DNA from: Saltatorellus ferox
GTDB taxonomy: Bacteria; Planctomycetota; UBA1135; GCA-002686595
Assembly: GCA_007751475.1 (NCBI GenBank)
Contig: CP036434.1
Coordinates: forward strand, 7,259,524-7,323,523
Direction of reading: 5' to 3'
Length of the DNA: 64,000 nt
Part shown: positions 48,737 to 57,760 of the stretch, one piece after another
How positions within the stretch are numbered: position 1 is the first letter of the stretch
Layout of the letters: each line of letters opens with the position of its first letter
Translations under genes and position numbers: made by a program
The notes under the pieces: model-generated
What the model was told of the DNA's origin: nothing
Databases searched by the model: none
Seen by the model: the letters and a program-made list of their open reading frames with translations, nothing else

Positions 48737-50206
48737 ATGCTCGCACTTCGCAATGCCGCTCTCGCCCTCGCGCTACTCTCCGCACTGTGTGGCGCGGCTT
48801 CCGCACAGCACACGGTCTACGTCGACGCCATCAGCGGCAGCGATAGCAACCCCGGGACGAGCCTGGCGGCCCCCTTCCGAACCCTGACACGCGCCGCGCA
48901 AGCGAATCCTTTCAGGGTCTTCGTCCAGCCGGGACGCTACGACTCGGCACTGGGCGAGGTGTTCCCGATCTCGGTTCCCGCGGAGAGCACGTGGAACGCC
49001 ACGTCCGCCGTCGTCGACCCGGGCCCCACGGCAGACGGCTTCGTCCTCTCGCCAGGCCTGTTCAACCCGGTGTTCCTCGGCGGATTTCGCTTCGAGAATG
49101 CGGGACGCGCCATCGTCGCCACGACGTACACGGCGAGGATCGATGGGTGCGAGTTCGATGGATGCGGCGTCGCGGTAGACGCAGTCTCACCCGTGGCCCC
49201 CTCTTCGGTGCAGGAGGTACAGATCCTTCGCGCGGAGATCCAGAACTGCAACATCGGCATTCGCTCGCGGGGTGCCGAGAGTCTCTCCGTCCGTGGCACC
49301 GCCATTCAGGACTGCCAGGTCGGTATCGAAATGGATCCGGCCAGCCAGCGCGACCGACGGGTGAACGCGGACGTCACCATCACCGCATGCGAGGTCGGTA
49401 TTCGGGTGCGAACTGGCCAGCTCACGGCACCGCTGGCTGGGTCGGGAGCCGTTCGAATCGCGGTGGCGGGCCTGGTGGCGAAGAGCTCGATCGGGCTCGA
49501 CGTCGACGCCGGAACCCTGGAAGCGCTCCAGCTTTCGGTGCTGAATGCCACCGTCGTGAACTGCAGGGCAGGGATTCGGGTGCAGGGCCTCCTGAACAGC
49601 CAGTCGGAGTTCAGCGAGCTGATCCTTGACCGGAACCTGCAGGACGCACCGCTCGGGCTCGGCGGAACGGCGATCACCCGTTCCATCGCGACCGGCGGAA
49701 CCCTCAGCGGCCCGGGCGTCTCGACCGCTGATCCCCTGTTCGTCGACCCGGCCGTTGGCGACTATCAACTCCGCTGGAACAGTCCCGCCATCGACGGCGG
49801 CAGAATCAGCGGCGTCGACGGCGACTACGACACGGAGGCGCGCTGGGACATGGGCGCGTACGAGTTCCTCACGCTCTCCGGGCCCTACGAAACGCCCATT
49901 GGTTCCACCGCCACCTACGAGGTACGCGGCGAGCCTGGCTCGACGGTGATCGTCGCCCTCAATCGAAGCTTCGACTCGAGCGGGTATCCGACCCAGTACG
50001 GTTACTACCTCGCGGGCCGATCGAATCCGACCCGCGAGATCGTGCTTCAGATTCCGACGAACGCGACGCGAGCCACGTTCCAGATCCCGATCCCGAACGA
50101 CACCGGCCTCATCGGTCGAACGTGGAGACTCCAGGCGCTGGTCACGTCGAGTTCGAGCCCTGCGGGCGCAGCGTTCACCAACCTGGGGCTGGCGTTCATC
50201 CAGTAG
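48737..50206 (+). CDS. Secreted right-handed beta-helix protein, paralogue 1
   Basis: A 489-residue exported protein. The signal peptide ends AASAQ (cleavage after about residue 23). YVDAISGSDSNPGTSLAAPF is the DUF1565 start of parallel beta-helix proteins, followed by many short strand-turn repeats rich in C-x-x-G-I (FDGCGVAVDA, NCNIGIRSRG, DCQVGIEMD, NCRAGIRVQG). The last 100 residues form a separate domain ending LIGRTWRLQALVTSSSSPAG, shared with the protein at 56156-57682. Such proteins bind or cut polysaccharides; no lyase residues could be assigned. Confidence 0.8.
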   Translation: MLALRNAALALALLSALCGAASAQHTVYVDAISGSDSNPGTSLAAPFRTLTRAAQANPFRVFVQPGRYDSALGEVFPISVPAESTWNATSAVVDPGPTADGFVLSPGLFNPVFLGGFRFENAGRAIVATTYTARIDGCEFDGCGVAVDAVSPVAPSSVQEVQILRAEIQNCNIGIRSRGAESLSVRGTAIQDCQVGIEMDPASQRDRRVNADVTITACEVGIRVRTGQLTAPLAGSGAVRIAVAGLVAKSSIGLDVDAGTLEALQLSVLNATVVNCRAGIRVQGLLNSQSEFSELILDRNLQDAPLGLGGTAITRSIATGGTLSGPGVSTADPLFVDPAVGDYQLRWNSPAIDGGRISGVDGDYDTEARWDMGAYEFLTLSGPYETPIGSTATYEVRGEPGSTVIVALNRSFDSSGYPTQYGYYLAGRSNPTREIVLQIPTNATRATFQIPIPNDTGLIGRTWRLQALVTSSSSPAGAAFTNLGLAFIQ

Positions 50207-50226
50207 CCGTTCGAGTCAGTCAGCTC

Positions 50227-50250
50227 TAGTGCCCTGAATTAGTGGCGCCC
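50227..50250 (+). repeat. Possible MITE A terminal remnant
   Basis: TA followed by GTGCCCTGAAT, identical to the first 11 bp of MITE A, then ATTAGTGGCGCC, resembling an inner block of its terminal repeat. It would be a short, internally deleted end. It sits just downstream of the degenerate gene at 50271-50718. Confidence 0.35.
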
Positions 50251-50270
50251 GTCGACGATTCCCCCGGCAT

Positions 50271-50718
50271 TCACACGAGGGACTTGGTCGGCCCGCCTTC
50301 CGGCAGGAAAAGCACGCCGCTGGCTCGTGCACGCTCGGCGGCGACGCCCGCCTCGGGAAGAAGAGTGAGCGTCGCTTCGAGCCCGGCTTCTCCACTGCCA
50401 CGTCCCGGGTCGCGAGAACTTTCGATTCGCTGTAGCTCGCCCCGAGTTCCAACTGGACCCGATAGTCGCCTGGCAAAAGAGAGTCCCTGACGACCTCATT
50501 CGTGCGCGCCAGCCGGACCTCACTGACCTGCTGCAATGAATCGACGCGATAGAGCCGGAGATTGGCCCCCGCGGCACGGCTCCATCCACCTTGGCGGTGA
50601 GCGATTTCGTCCGTGAGACCCGGGGATGGCCCACCTGATAGACGTTCCCCTGCAGACCCAGAACCTCCACGCCTGACAGCGCTGAGCCCGGGACCCTTTC
50701 GACCACCTTCACTTCCAT
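50271..50718 (-). pseudogene. Degenerate repeat-domain protein gene with two frameshifts
   Basis: Three consecutive frames on the minus strand carry protein-like sequence. The first starts MEVKVVERVPGSALSGVEVL; the second continues ANLRLYRVDSLQQVSEVRLA through LLPGDYRVQLELGASYSESK; the third ends EATLTLLPEAGVAAERARAS and GGPTKSLV before a TGA at 50271-50273. The first shift falls at a run of five C (50566-50570). The content (V-P-GSALSGVEV, LLPGDYRVQ) resembles carboxypeptidase-regulatory repeats. No anchor or signal is present, so it is a gene fragment as well as frameshifted. Confidence 0.55.
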
Positions 50719-50781
50719 GGAGATCCCGCTCTTCTCACACGTTCGTGGCTCCCCCGGGTACCGTGCCCCGCGCCGCCCGGG

Positions 50782-51735
50782 TCAGTTGCAGCCGGTTCGC
50801 AGGCAGACCGCCGAAGCCGACGGACCGTAGTCGTTGGTGCACGCCAACGTGATGGTCTTCCGGAAGCATCCGATCTGCGAGTACATGAAGACCGCCAGCG
50901 GATGGATCGACTCGTAGATCTTCACGGTGAAGACCCAGTATTCGAACACCTGGGTGCACCTCTGACGCATCCAGTAGAAGGTCTGGCACGTCCCGCACTC
51001 GCCGTCGTCGAGGTCGTAATTCATGGTCGTGGTTGCGGTGCTGCTCACGCTTCCGTTCGCCCCCACTCCCTGGAAAGCGACCGACACTCCCCCGGTTTCG
51101 GTGCGCGTGAACACCGCGGTCCCGTCATTGCCCGCCGTGCCGCAAACCCGACTAACCTCCTCGGGCCACACGTTGCAGGCCGGCTGCCCTACCGGGCCAG
51201 CGTCCGGGCAGGTCGGGAAGCTCGCAATCTCCGGGAAGCTGCAGGCTCCCGAGAAACTTGGCTGGGGCTCATCCCTCTGCGCCGGGGAACAGTCGACACC
51301 ATCGCCATCCGTCTCGGAAGACGGCCCGTCGTCGCTGCCGCCAGCCAGCAGGGGGAACTTCGTGTGGATCTGCATCGCGAGGATCGGCTGGGTCTCCGAC
51401 AGCAGAACCAGGTCGACGGGCTGGTCGATCACGTCCGGATCGTTGCAGCGGAGTCTGAAGGCGAGGTCGTACGAAGTCGGGTCGAAGTCCGCCTGGTTGA
51501 ATGCACCGAAGGCGGAGACGTCCTCCTGGGTGAGGAGCATGCCCGCATGTGCTTGGAAGACGAAGGGCGGGGGAGCCGTGGAGCTGCCACCGTCCTGAGC
51601 GCCGACGAGGCGCCAGCGATCGTGGTACGGCTCCGGAGTGAACCGCAGCTGCGTCGAGTCGATCGTGACCGATCTCGCCAGGGGCTGGTCTCGTTCCAGG
51701 TCCCGGAACCCGAGTCGATCCGAACCGGTACGGAC
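50782..51735 (-). pseudogene. Cysteine-rich protein gene lacking a start, probably 5'-truncated
   Basis: The frame from ATG 51540 gives 252 residues, but clearly protein-like sequence extends upstream in the same frame to 51735 (TIDSTQLRFTPEPYHDRWRL, VGAQDGGSSTAPPPFVFQAH) with no ATG, GTG or TTG start before a stop at 51736-51738. The body has many cysteines (GACSFPEIASFPTCPDAG, DDGECGTCQTFYWMRQRC, SQIGCFRKTITLACTNDYG), suggesting a secreted disulfide-rich protein. Not recognised. The 5' end and export signal appear lost. If translated, ATG 51540 would give only the C-terminal part. Confidence 0.5.
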
Positions 51736-51808
51736 TCACGGCCTTGCTCGAAACCACGGACAAGCGGCCCACCCCAACGTGAGCAGGAAGCTGCCGCTCG
51801 AAAGCTCG

Positions 51809-52225
51809 CTACCAGAGAAGGTTGTCGCAGGCCTGCGCGCCCATGTCTCCCGCGGTCAGCCGGCCGTCGTGCAGGCGGTACGTCAGGTAGCAGGTCATCG
51901 CGTGCCCTTCGCTGTGGCACAGGTCGACCCAGATCGCGTCCGAGGTCCCGTCCCGCAGGGTCACGTCCTTCACGATCGCCACCGCGCGATACTGATCGCG
52001 GCTCTTCCGAAGGGCGGCGACGAGCCTCACCACGACCTCGGAGGCATCGACCTCATCGCCGAGGGATCCCATGGTCTTCGTGCCATCGATCCGTACGCCG
52101 ATGAAGAACGGACGCAGCTCCCCGGTGGATTCCAGGGTGGTCTCTCCCGTCTCCAGCGCCGCGCCTACGAGGGAGTCCAGATCCTGCTGTGCCTCTTCGG
52201 AGGCTTGATCGCGCCAAGAGCTCAT
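51809..52225 (-). CDS. Hypothetical protein, 138 residues
   Basis: Read from ATG 52225, which has TACTCT 7 nt upstream; the longer frame is not needed. It begins MSSWRDQASEEAQQDLDSLV and has alternating strand/helix segments (ELRPFFIGVRIDGT, VVVRLVAALRKSRDQYRAVA, MTCYLTYRLHDGRLTAGD). It is cytoplasmic, with no membrane segment. Similar short proteins are seen near bacterial polymorphic-toxin immunity genes, but I cannot place it in a family. It looks intact amid decayed neighbours. Confidence 0.6.
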   Translation of the reverse strand: MSSWRDQASEEAQQDLDSLVGAALETGETTLESTGELRPFFIGVRIDGTKTMGSLGDEVDASEVVVRLVAALRKSRDQYRAVAIVKDVTLRDGTSDAIWVDLCHSEGHAMTCYLTYRLHDGRLTAGDMGAQACDNLLW

Positions 52226-52232
52226 GGCGGAG

Positions 52233-52238
52233 AGAGTA
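52233..52238 (-). promoter_or_regulatory. Candidate leaderless -10 hexamer (TACTCT)
   Basis: On the minus strand TACTCT ends 7 nt before the ATG at 52225 and supports that start. Confidence 0.45.
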
Positions 52239-52275
52239 ATTCGCAGGGCGCGGCAGAGCACAGTCCCTCGACGGG

Positions 52276-52645
52276 TTACCTCAGTATGTCCGAAAGAACC
52301 GGCTCCATCGCGGCCATCCAGGCGTGCCGACCCTCCTCAGTGATGTGCAGGCTATCGCGACCCAGCGTTGGGCGCGGCTGGCCTTCCTCGTCAACGAAGA
52401 CACCAGACAGATCGAGGTAGTGCACCTGATCGCCGAGCGCCGTCCACGCAGCCACGATCCCCTGGAACGGCTCGTTCCCCGTATGGGACGCGGCGTGGAT
52501 GTTGTTGACGCCGATTTGCAGGACGATCACACGCGGACGGCGGCCGTCTAGCGAGCCTTCGGCGAGGCTCACGCCGATCGCGACCGGGATCTGGGCGATC
52601 CTGGACGCGAACGACTGAGGTCCGTCGCGCTCGTTCCAGTCATTG
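52276..52645 (-). pseudogene. SGNH hydrolase, C-terminal fragment
   Basis: The minus frame encodes VIVLQIGVNNIHA (block III GxN) and GRDSLHITEEGRHAWMAAME (block V DxxH) of SGNH/GDSL hydrolases. Block I with the nucleophilic GDS is absent: upstream the frame runs into the chemoreceptor gene immediately. About the first half of the enzyme is missing, so this is a truncated remnant sitting against the end of the chemoreceptor gene. Confidence 0.7.
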
Positions 52646-55273
52646 TCAGAATTGGAACTGGTCGACCAGGCTATTGAGACGATCTGCCATGGCCGCGAGA
52701 TCGTTCGCCGCGAGATCGGCCTCGCTGGCCGACGTGGTCGCAGCACGGACAGCCTGAGCCACGCTCTGGACCGAACTTGCGATGCTCGACGATCCTTCAG
52801 CAGCGCGGGACACGTTGCGGGACATCTCCTGAGCCGTCGCGGACTGTTGCTCGGTCGCCGATGCAATCGTCGTCTGAACTTCGTTGATCCGCCCGATCGT
52901 GCTGGATATCTCGGCAATGGCTAGCGTGACGCCATCGGTACTCGACTGAATCGCCTCGATCTTCGAGGCGATGCTCGACGTAGCCGCGGCCGTCTCCCCC
53001 GCGAGGCTCTTGACCTCGTTGGCCACCACGGAGAATCCACGCCCGCTTTCGCCCGCACGCGCCGCTTCGATTGACGCATTGAGGGCCAGCAGATTGGTCT
53101 GTCCCGCAATGGTGGAGATCAACTTGACGACTTCGCCAATCTCTCGGCTGCTGGTGCCCAGATCCCGCACGCGCTCCTCCGTCGTGCGAGCGAGCTCCAC
53201 GGCGCCCGAAGCGTAACTGGCTGCCTCGGCTGCACTGCGGGCGATCTCCCTCACGCTTACCGAGAACTCCTCGGTGGCCGAAGCGACGCTCCCAACCACA
53301 TCGGTAACGTCCTCGCTGGAGCCCGCGGCCACGTCCGCCTGGCTGCTCGCACTCGTAGCAGAGTCCCCGAGCTCCCGGCTCATCGCGAGCAGCTGTGTCG
53401 AAGAGGACGCCAGGGCTCGCGAACTTTCGGCGATGGTTGAAAGGCTCCCCGCCAGCCCCGAGGTCAAACGATTGAGGCTTTGGGAGATCCGCCCACAGGC
53501 ATCGTCTCCCTCGAGAACCTCCTGGGGCCGTAGATCGCCCCCAGCGAGGGTAGATACCGTGCCGAGTACTCGCTCGGCGCGCTCTGCAAGCTCCACGGCA
53601 GCCGCCCGCTCCTGCTCAACCCGCTCGCGCTCTTGCCTCTCGCTCGCCAGTTTCGCGGTGATGCATTCCCAGCTCGCCATCGGGCCCAAATACTCGCCAG
53701 CCTCGTTGTGGAGAGCGGCTATGGTCAGCTCCAGCGTCTCGCGACCAGACACCACCGTCGCCCGATAGGGCAGCGCCTTGGCGGTCGAGAGATCGACTCC
53801 TGGGTCGATCCGAATCACCTGGCGCAGGCTGGCACCTTCGAGCCTTCCGAGCGACATCCCGATGGAAGCCATCGCGGCCTTCGCGGCAGGGTTCACGTAG
53901 CGTACCTGCCCTGACCGATCGGCAAAGATCATGGGCGCCGAGGCACACTCGACCATCGGGCGGTAGCGCTCGATGATCGCACGCGACTCGGCGATCTCGT
54001 TCCAATCAACATGTTCAGACCCAAGCGCAACGCGCAAACCCTCGAGGGTCGACGCAAGCGATCGCGCCATGTCGGCAAGCTCGTCCTTGCCCGATGTATC
54101 CGGCAGGACGGAAAGATCACCGCTCGCCATCGCATCGATGATCTCCGCATTCTCGAACAGTGGTTCGGTAATGGAGCGCGTCATCAGGACGGAGATCGCG
54201 ATGGCGATGGCGATGCCAACGAGTAGTGAACCACCGATGATCCGGCGCGCCGATGCCTCAACGCCCGCCACCAAGGCGGCCTCGGACTCGACCGTCCCGT
54301 CCGCCTTCTCTTCCACGAGGCTGAGTCTCTCGATCAGCTCCTGCGCGTCCGCTTCGAAGCGGACCATGGCCGCGTTGTGCGACTCCACCGCGTCCACGAA
54401 CTCTTCTGTGATCTTCGTATCGTCCTTGAGCAGCCTCTCGTAAGCCTGCCTCATCGTTTGACCCTGGAAGCCCGGCGTGACCGAAGGCAAATCGAACCAC
54501 CCTGTCGCCAGCATCTCCAGCGCCGTCTCACGCTGCGCATTCTGCGCCTCCGCAATCAGCTCACGGGCCTTCGCCGGTGTCACCTGGCCTGACTCGAGCT
54601 GTGCCATGCGATAGAGCCTCTTCAGAAACTCGATGTTCGACTCCATGCCCCCATCGGCCACGGACCAGATCCCCTTGAGGTCACCGTTCCAGGAGATCTC
54701 TCGATCGGGCGAGTTCTCGAGCGCTTCGACAGCCGAGTCGCCACGTTCTTCCACCTCGTCGCTCAGGGCAACGAAGGTCGCCGTGTGCTCGTCCAGCCGA
54801 TCCTTGGCGCCTAGGAAATCGTCGTGAACCTCGAGCAACCCATCGAGGCTCTCGCATGACCGGTCGTACTGCTGCTCGAGCGACTCGATCAGTTCATCCG
54901 GAAGAAGATTGGCTCCCTTCATTCGCTCCATCGCTCCCGCCGTGGCCTCCCGCGCCGTGGCAAGTCGCGCCATTTCCACCTCGCGATCCGCCCCAGCCAG
55001 GATGTTGCGAGCCACGATGATCTGGGCTTCTATCTCGATGTTCGACTCCATGGCGCCGTCAGCGGCGTCCCAAGCAGAGCCCAAGATGTAGTCCAGTCGG
55101 TGCGAGACCTGGCTGAGGCCAATCCAGCCGGCGGTGGCGCAGGCCACCATGAGCAGGATGATAAGGCCGTAGCCTGAACCGATTTTTTTGGGAAAGACGC
55201 ATGATGACTGGGGGAAAGTAGCCATCGCTATCTTTCGAGGCGGGACGCCCAGAAGCTTGAGACCGACTCGCAT
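52646..55273 (-). CDS. Methyl-accepting chemotaxis protein
   Basis: An 875-residue transmembrane chemoreceptor. The first membrane helix is at about 33-52 (GLIILLMVACATAGWIGL); a long helical ligand region follows to about 330, then the second helix (SLLVGIAIAIAISVLM). A HAMP-like segment comes next, a PAS-like region at about 420-540 and the signalling domain from about 600, with its tip at IAGQTNLLALNASIEAARAG and ESGRGFSVVANEVKSLA. Two copies of a DGxMESNIE motif, at about 72-81 and 205-214, suggest an internal duplication in the sensor. No che genes are near. ATG 55273 or 55225 are both possible starts. Confidence 0.93.
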   Translation of the reverse strand: MRVGLKLLGVPPRKIAMATFPQSSCVFPKKIGSGYGLIILLMVACATAGWIGLSQVSHRLDYILGSAWDAADGAMESNIEIEAQIIVARNILAGADREVEMARLATAREATAGAMERMKGANLLPDELIESLEQQYDRSCESLDGLLEVHDDFLGAKDRLDEHTATFVALSDEVEERGDSAVEALENSPDREISWNGDLKGIWSVADGGMESNIEFLKRLYRMAQLESGQVTPAKARELIAEAQNAQRETALEMLATGWFDLPSVTPGFQGQTMRQAYERLLKDDTKITEEFVDAVESHNAAMVRFEADAQELIERLSLVEEKADGTVESEAALVAGVEASARRIIGGSLLVGIAIAIAISVLMTRSITEPLFENAEIIDAMASGDLSVLPDTSGKDELADMARSLASTLEGLRVALGSEHVDWNEIAESRAIIERYRPMVECASAPMIFADRSGQVRYVNPAAKAAMASIGMSLGRLEGASLRQVIRIDPGVDLSTAKALPYRATVVSGRETLELTIAALHNEAGEYLGPMASWECITAKLASERQERERVEQERAAAVELAERAERVLGTVSTLAGGDLRPQEVLEGDDACGRISQSLNRLTSGLAGSLSTIAESSRALASSSTQLLAMSRELGDSATSASSQADVAAGSSEDVTDVVGSVASATEEFSVSVREIARSAAEAASYASGAVELARTTEERVRDLGTSSREIGEVVKLISTIAGQTNLLALNASIEAARAGESGRGFSVVANEVKSLAGETAAATSSIASKIEAIQSSTDGVTLAIAEISSTIGRINEVQTTIASATEQQSATAQEMSRNVSRAAEGSSSIASSVQSVAQAVRAATTSASEADLAANDLAAMADRLNSLVDQFQF

Positions 55274-55372
55274 GGCGATCGCGTGGATCCCACGTCATTT
55301 TCCGCACTCCTACGTGGCCGCCCAATGACACCGGTTTCACGTCCCTCGCAGCGGCGGCGCTGCCTCCCGCCC

Positions 55373-55654
55373 CTACCCCCCTTCCGGTGTGAAGGCGCGA
55401 CTGCGCGGCTGGAACTGCTTCCCCCTGGGAGATTCCAGGGCGAAGCTGCGGCCCGGTACGACGTCGAGCACGAGCTGGGTGCGCTTCCGCGGCCCGTACT
55501 GCGCGCTACCGATCGAGACCTCGGTACCACCGACTTTCCCGAGCCACATGCCCTGGGGGCCGACCCGAAACTCACCTTTCGGATAGCACATGAGCGAGGT
55601 GCCGTCGCAGCAGCCACCTGACGGATGGAACAGGAGGGGCCCGTGGGTCGCCTC
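55373..55654 (-). pseudogene. DUF779 family gene split by MITE insertion
   Basis: The minus frame reads HGPLLFHPSGGCCDGTSLMC then YPKGEFRVGPQGMWLG, RTQLVLDVVPGRSFALESP and QPRSRAFTPE, matching the DUF779 family (about 120 aa, often beside aldehyde dehydrogenases) over most of its length. MITE B is inserted at the TA at 55655-55656. Joining across MITE B and MITE C restores an open frame into QQSALAIGL at 56033-56060, consistent with the missing N-terminal helix. The fragment has an internal ATG at 55591, but that product would lack the conserved start. Confidence 0.75.
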
Positions 55655-55656
55655 TA

Positions 55657-55817
55657 GGAGTCTGCGCCACAGAATGCGGTTTCGCGAGTGCCGTCAGGAT
55701 TCGCGCTCGCAAGGCGCGCCGGACCCCCCATGGTTGGATGCCATTGGGGTTTGGCGCAACGCCGCGGGCGTGGATCCCGGCTGTGCTCGCGGAATCGCAT
55801 TCTGTGGCGCAGACTCC
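55657..55817. repeat. MITE B, complete copy
   Basis: A 161-bp element with terminal inverted repeats of about 28 bp starting GGAGTCTGCGCCACAGAATG, flanked by TA (55655-55656 and 55818-55819). One half is repeated at 23690-23770. It encodes nothing recognisable. Confidence 0.85.
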
Positions 55818-55819
55818 TA

Positions 55820-56030
55820 GCCCGCATTATTCACGAGATGGTGCCACCAGTGCGTCCAAACCGCGCTGTGGCAAGGAAGACGACCGAACGGAAGCGGAGG
55901 CGGGCCTGTAGGCCCGTTGAGCATTCCGTGAGGGAGCCCGCGAAGCGGGCGGAAGCCGCAGGCTTCCGTCTGACGCAGCCACAGCGTGGTTTGGACGTGC
56001 TGGTGGTGCCAGCTCGTGAATAATGCGGGC
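55820..56030. repeat. MITE C, complete copy
   Basis: A 211-bp palindromic element with long, imperfect terminal repeats of about 55 bp starting GCCCGCATTATTCACGAG. It shares the TA at 55818-55819 with MITE B and has TA at 56031-56032 on the other side. Its centre holds three small hairpins, including GGGCCTGTAGGCCC and GCCCGCGAAGCGGGC. Confidence 0.85.
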
Positions 56031-56155
56031 TAGGCCTATAGCAAGCGCTGATTGCTGGCGGGTGGGACGATAAGTGGAGCGGAGGCCTGGCAGTGCGGGG
56101 TGCGAGTTCTTTCCTACCGAGGAAATGATGATGGTCCAGCGCGCGAAACGCAGGC

Positions 56156-57682
56156 TCATTCGATCGTTACTGGTATCGGATTGCTGTAGGCCCCGCCTGC
56201 TGGCGCGCTCGGGGAGCGGGTCAGCGCCTGCAGGCCAAGCGTCCTTCCAACGAGGGTCGGGTCGGTGAAGGCCGGCAGCGTCACAGTTTCCGGGCCGCCC
56301 CCCGTCGTCAGGACGGGTACCAATCGATAGGCGCCGGGCGGCGACAAGAAGAAGCGTCCGAAGATCGTGGTGTTGCCGAAGGCGGCGAACCCCATTGGCG
56401 CGACCACCACCGTCGCGAACCCTCCTGCAGGTCCTGTCACGCCCAGATCGGTGGCGACTCCCAGCGCAACCTGCGTGGGCCCGATGAGCGTGCAATGCTC
56501 GAACGCACCGAGATCAGGCGCGCCCTCGAGGTCGAGGTTGCCGTCCATCACTCGCGGCACTCCACGCACGTCGACAGACGTGGATACGGAATCGCCCCGA
56601 TCGATGGCCAAGGAGTCGAAGCGCAACGAGAAGTCACCGCTAGCCGAGTCGACGAAGCCTGGATCGCCCGTGAACTTGATGTTGCCTGCACCCGCGCTCG
56701 GTCCACTTCCGTCGGCCACCAGCGTAGTGGCAAGAGCTCCCGAACCGGCCCAGTCCCCCAACGAGTTTCCCGCGACGATGGAGTTCCTGACGATCAACTG
56801 ATACGGCGTTCCGACATCCAGGCCGTGGCCGTCGTTGGCGGCGATCGTCGAGCCTTCGATCGTCACATCAACGGGCGAAAGTACCGAGGACCAATTCCCG
56901 ACGAACAGCCCGTCGCCACGCCCTTGCGCGATCAGGCAGTCGCGGACCGTCAGGTAGAGAAGTGTAGAAGTCGCTGTATTCGAGACCCTTAGCCCAGCTT
57001 GCTGGCAGTCCGTGATCACACAGCGCTCGAGGCTAACGTCCACCACAGCGCTATCGTAGAAACCTGCGGCCCCGATACCGATGCGGGCCCCTTCGATCCG
57101 CGAGTCCTGCAGAACGAGGTTTCCGTACGAGTGCCAGCTTAGCGCGAAGCCGACCTGACCTCGAAACGTACAACGGTCGAACGTGGCGCTGCCACCTATC
57201 GTATCCACGTTGGCACCGGGCCCAATGAACTCCACGGCCCGAAAACGAACCGGAGCGCTGCCCGCAGCATCCGTGACTCGAATGGCCTCACTCGCGATCG
57301 ACCCCGAGGGCTTCGTGATTCGCAACCCTTCGCAGGAGCTGCTCATCTCGAAGACCATCCGACGGCTCGTGGCGCTTCCGCCAAGCTCCAAGCGAGTGTC
57401 CGTTGCGTCGCCAAGCGCCACGATCGAGGTATGCGCCTGTACGGTCAGCGGAAAGCTCTCGCCGGACTGCTGGCTGTAGATCCCCGGCTGAAGGAAGATC
57501 GTGAAGTCACCAGATGCCTGGTCGACGGCATGTCGAAGGGTTCGCCAGGGCGACGCCTCCGTCCCGGGCCCGGAGTTGCTTCCAAGGACGGGGTCCACCC
57601 AGACCTGATGTTGCCCGTAGACAATGGCGGAGGACGTAGATGCGAGGAGCCACGCGGCTCGAAGGAGAATGCGAGAGTTCAT
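56156..57682 (-). CDS. Secreted right-handed beta-helix protein, paralogue 2
   Basis: A 508-residue exported protein read from ATG 57682 (MNSRILLRAAWLLASTSSAI signal peptide). VWVDPVLGSNSGPGTEASPW is the DUF1565 start; about ten strand-turn repeats follow (FDRCTFRGQVGFALSW, LERCVITDCQQAGLRVSN, VRDCLIAQGRGDGLFVGN). The C-terminal 100 residues (LVGRTLGLQALTRSPSAPAG) match the tail of the 48737-50206 protein. Likely a surface-associated or secreted glycan-binding protein. The ORF appears intact. Confidence 0.8.
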   Translation of the reverse strand: MNSRILLRAAWLLASTSSAIVYGQHQVWVDPVLGSNSGPGTEASPWRTLRHAVDQASGDFTIFLQPGIYSQQSGESFPLTVQAHTSIVALGDATDTRLELGGSATSRRMVFEMSSSCEGLRITKPSGSIASEAIRVTDAAGSAPVRFRAVEFIGPGANVDTIGGSATFDRCTFRGQVGFALSWHSYGNLVLQDSRIEGARIGIGAAGFYDSAVVDVSLERCVITDCQQAGLRVSNTATSTLLYLTVRDCLIAQGRGDGLFVGNWSSVLSPVDVTIEGSTIAANDGHGLDVGTPYQLIVRNSIVAGNSLGDWAGSGALATTLVADGSGPSAGAGNIKFTGDPGFVDSASGDFSLRFDSLAIDRGDSVSTSVDVRGVPRVMDGNLDLEGAPDLGAFEHCTLIGPTQVALGVATDLGVTGPAGGFATVVVAPMGFAAFGNTTIFGRFFLSPPGAYRLVPVLTTGGGPETVTLPAFTDPTLVGRTLGLQALTRSPSAPAGGAYSNPIPVTIE

Positions 57683-57760
57683 GAAGTTCTGATGGGCAAG
57701 GGGTGTCGGAAAGAACACCCGCTGGTCGAGGCGCCTGTAGGGAAGTGCAGCCGCCGTCCA

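Noticed and set aside
55827..56495. 222-codon minus-strand frame over MITE C
   Set aside because: It reads the palindromic MITE and antisense of the beta-helix gene; only the short stretch before MITE C (DUF779 N-terminus) is meaningful.
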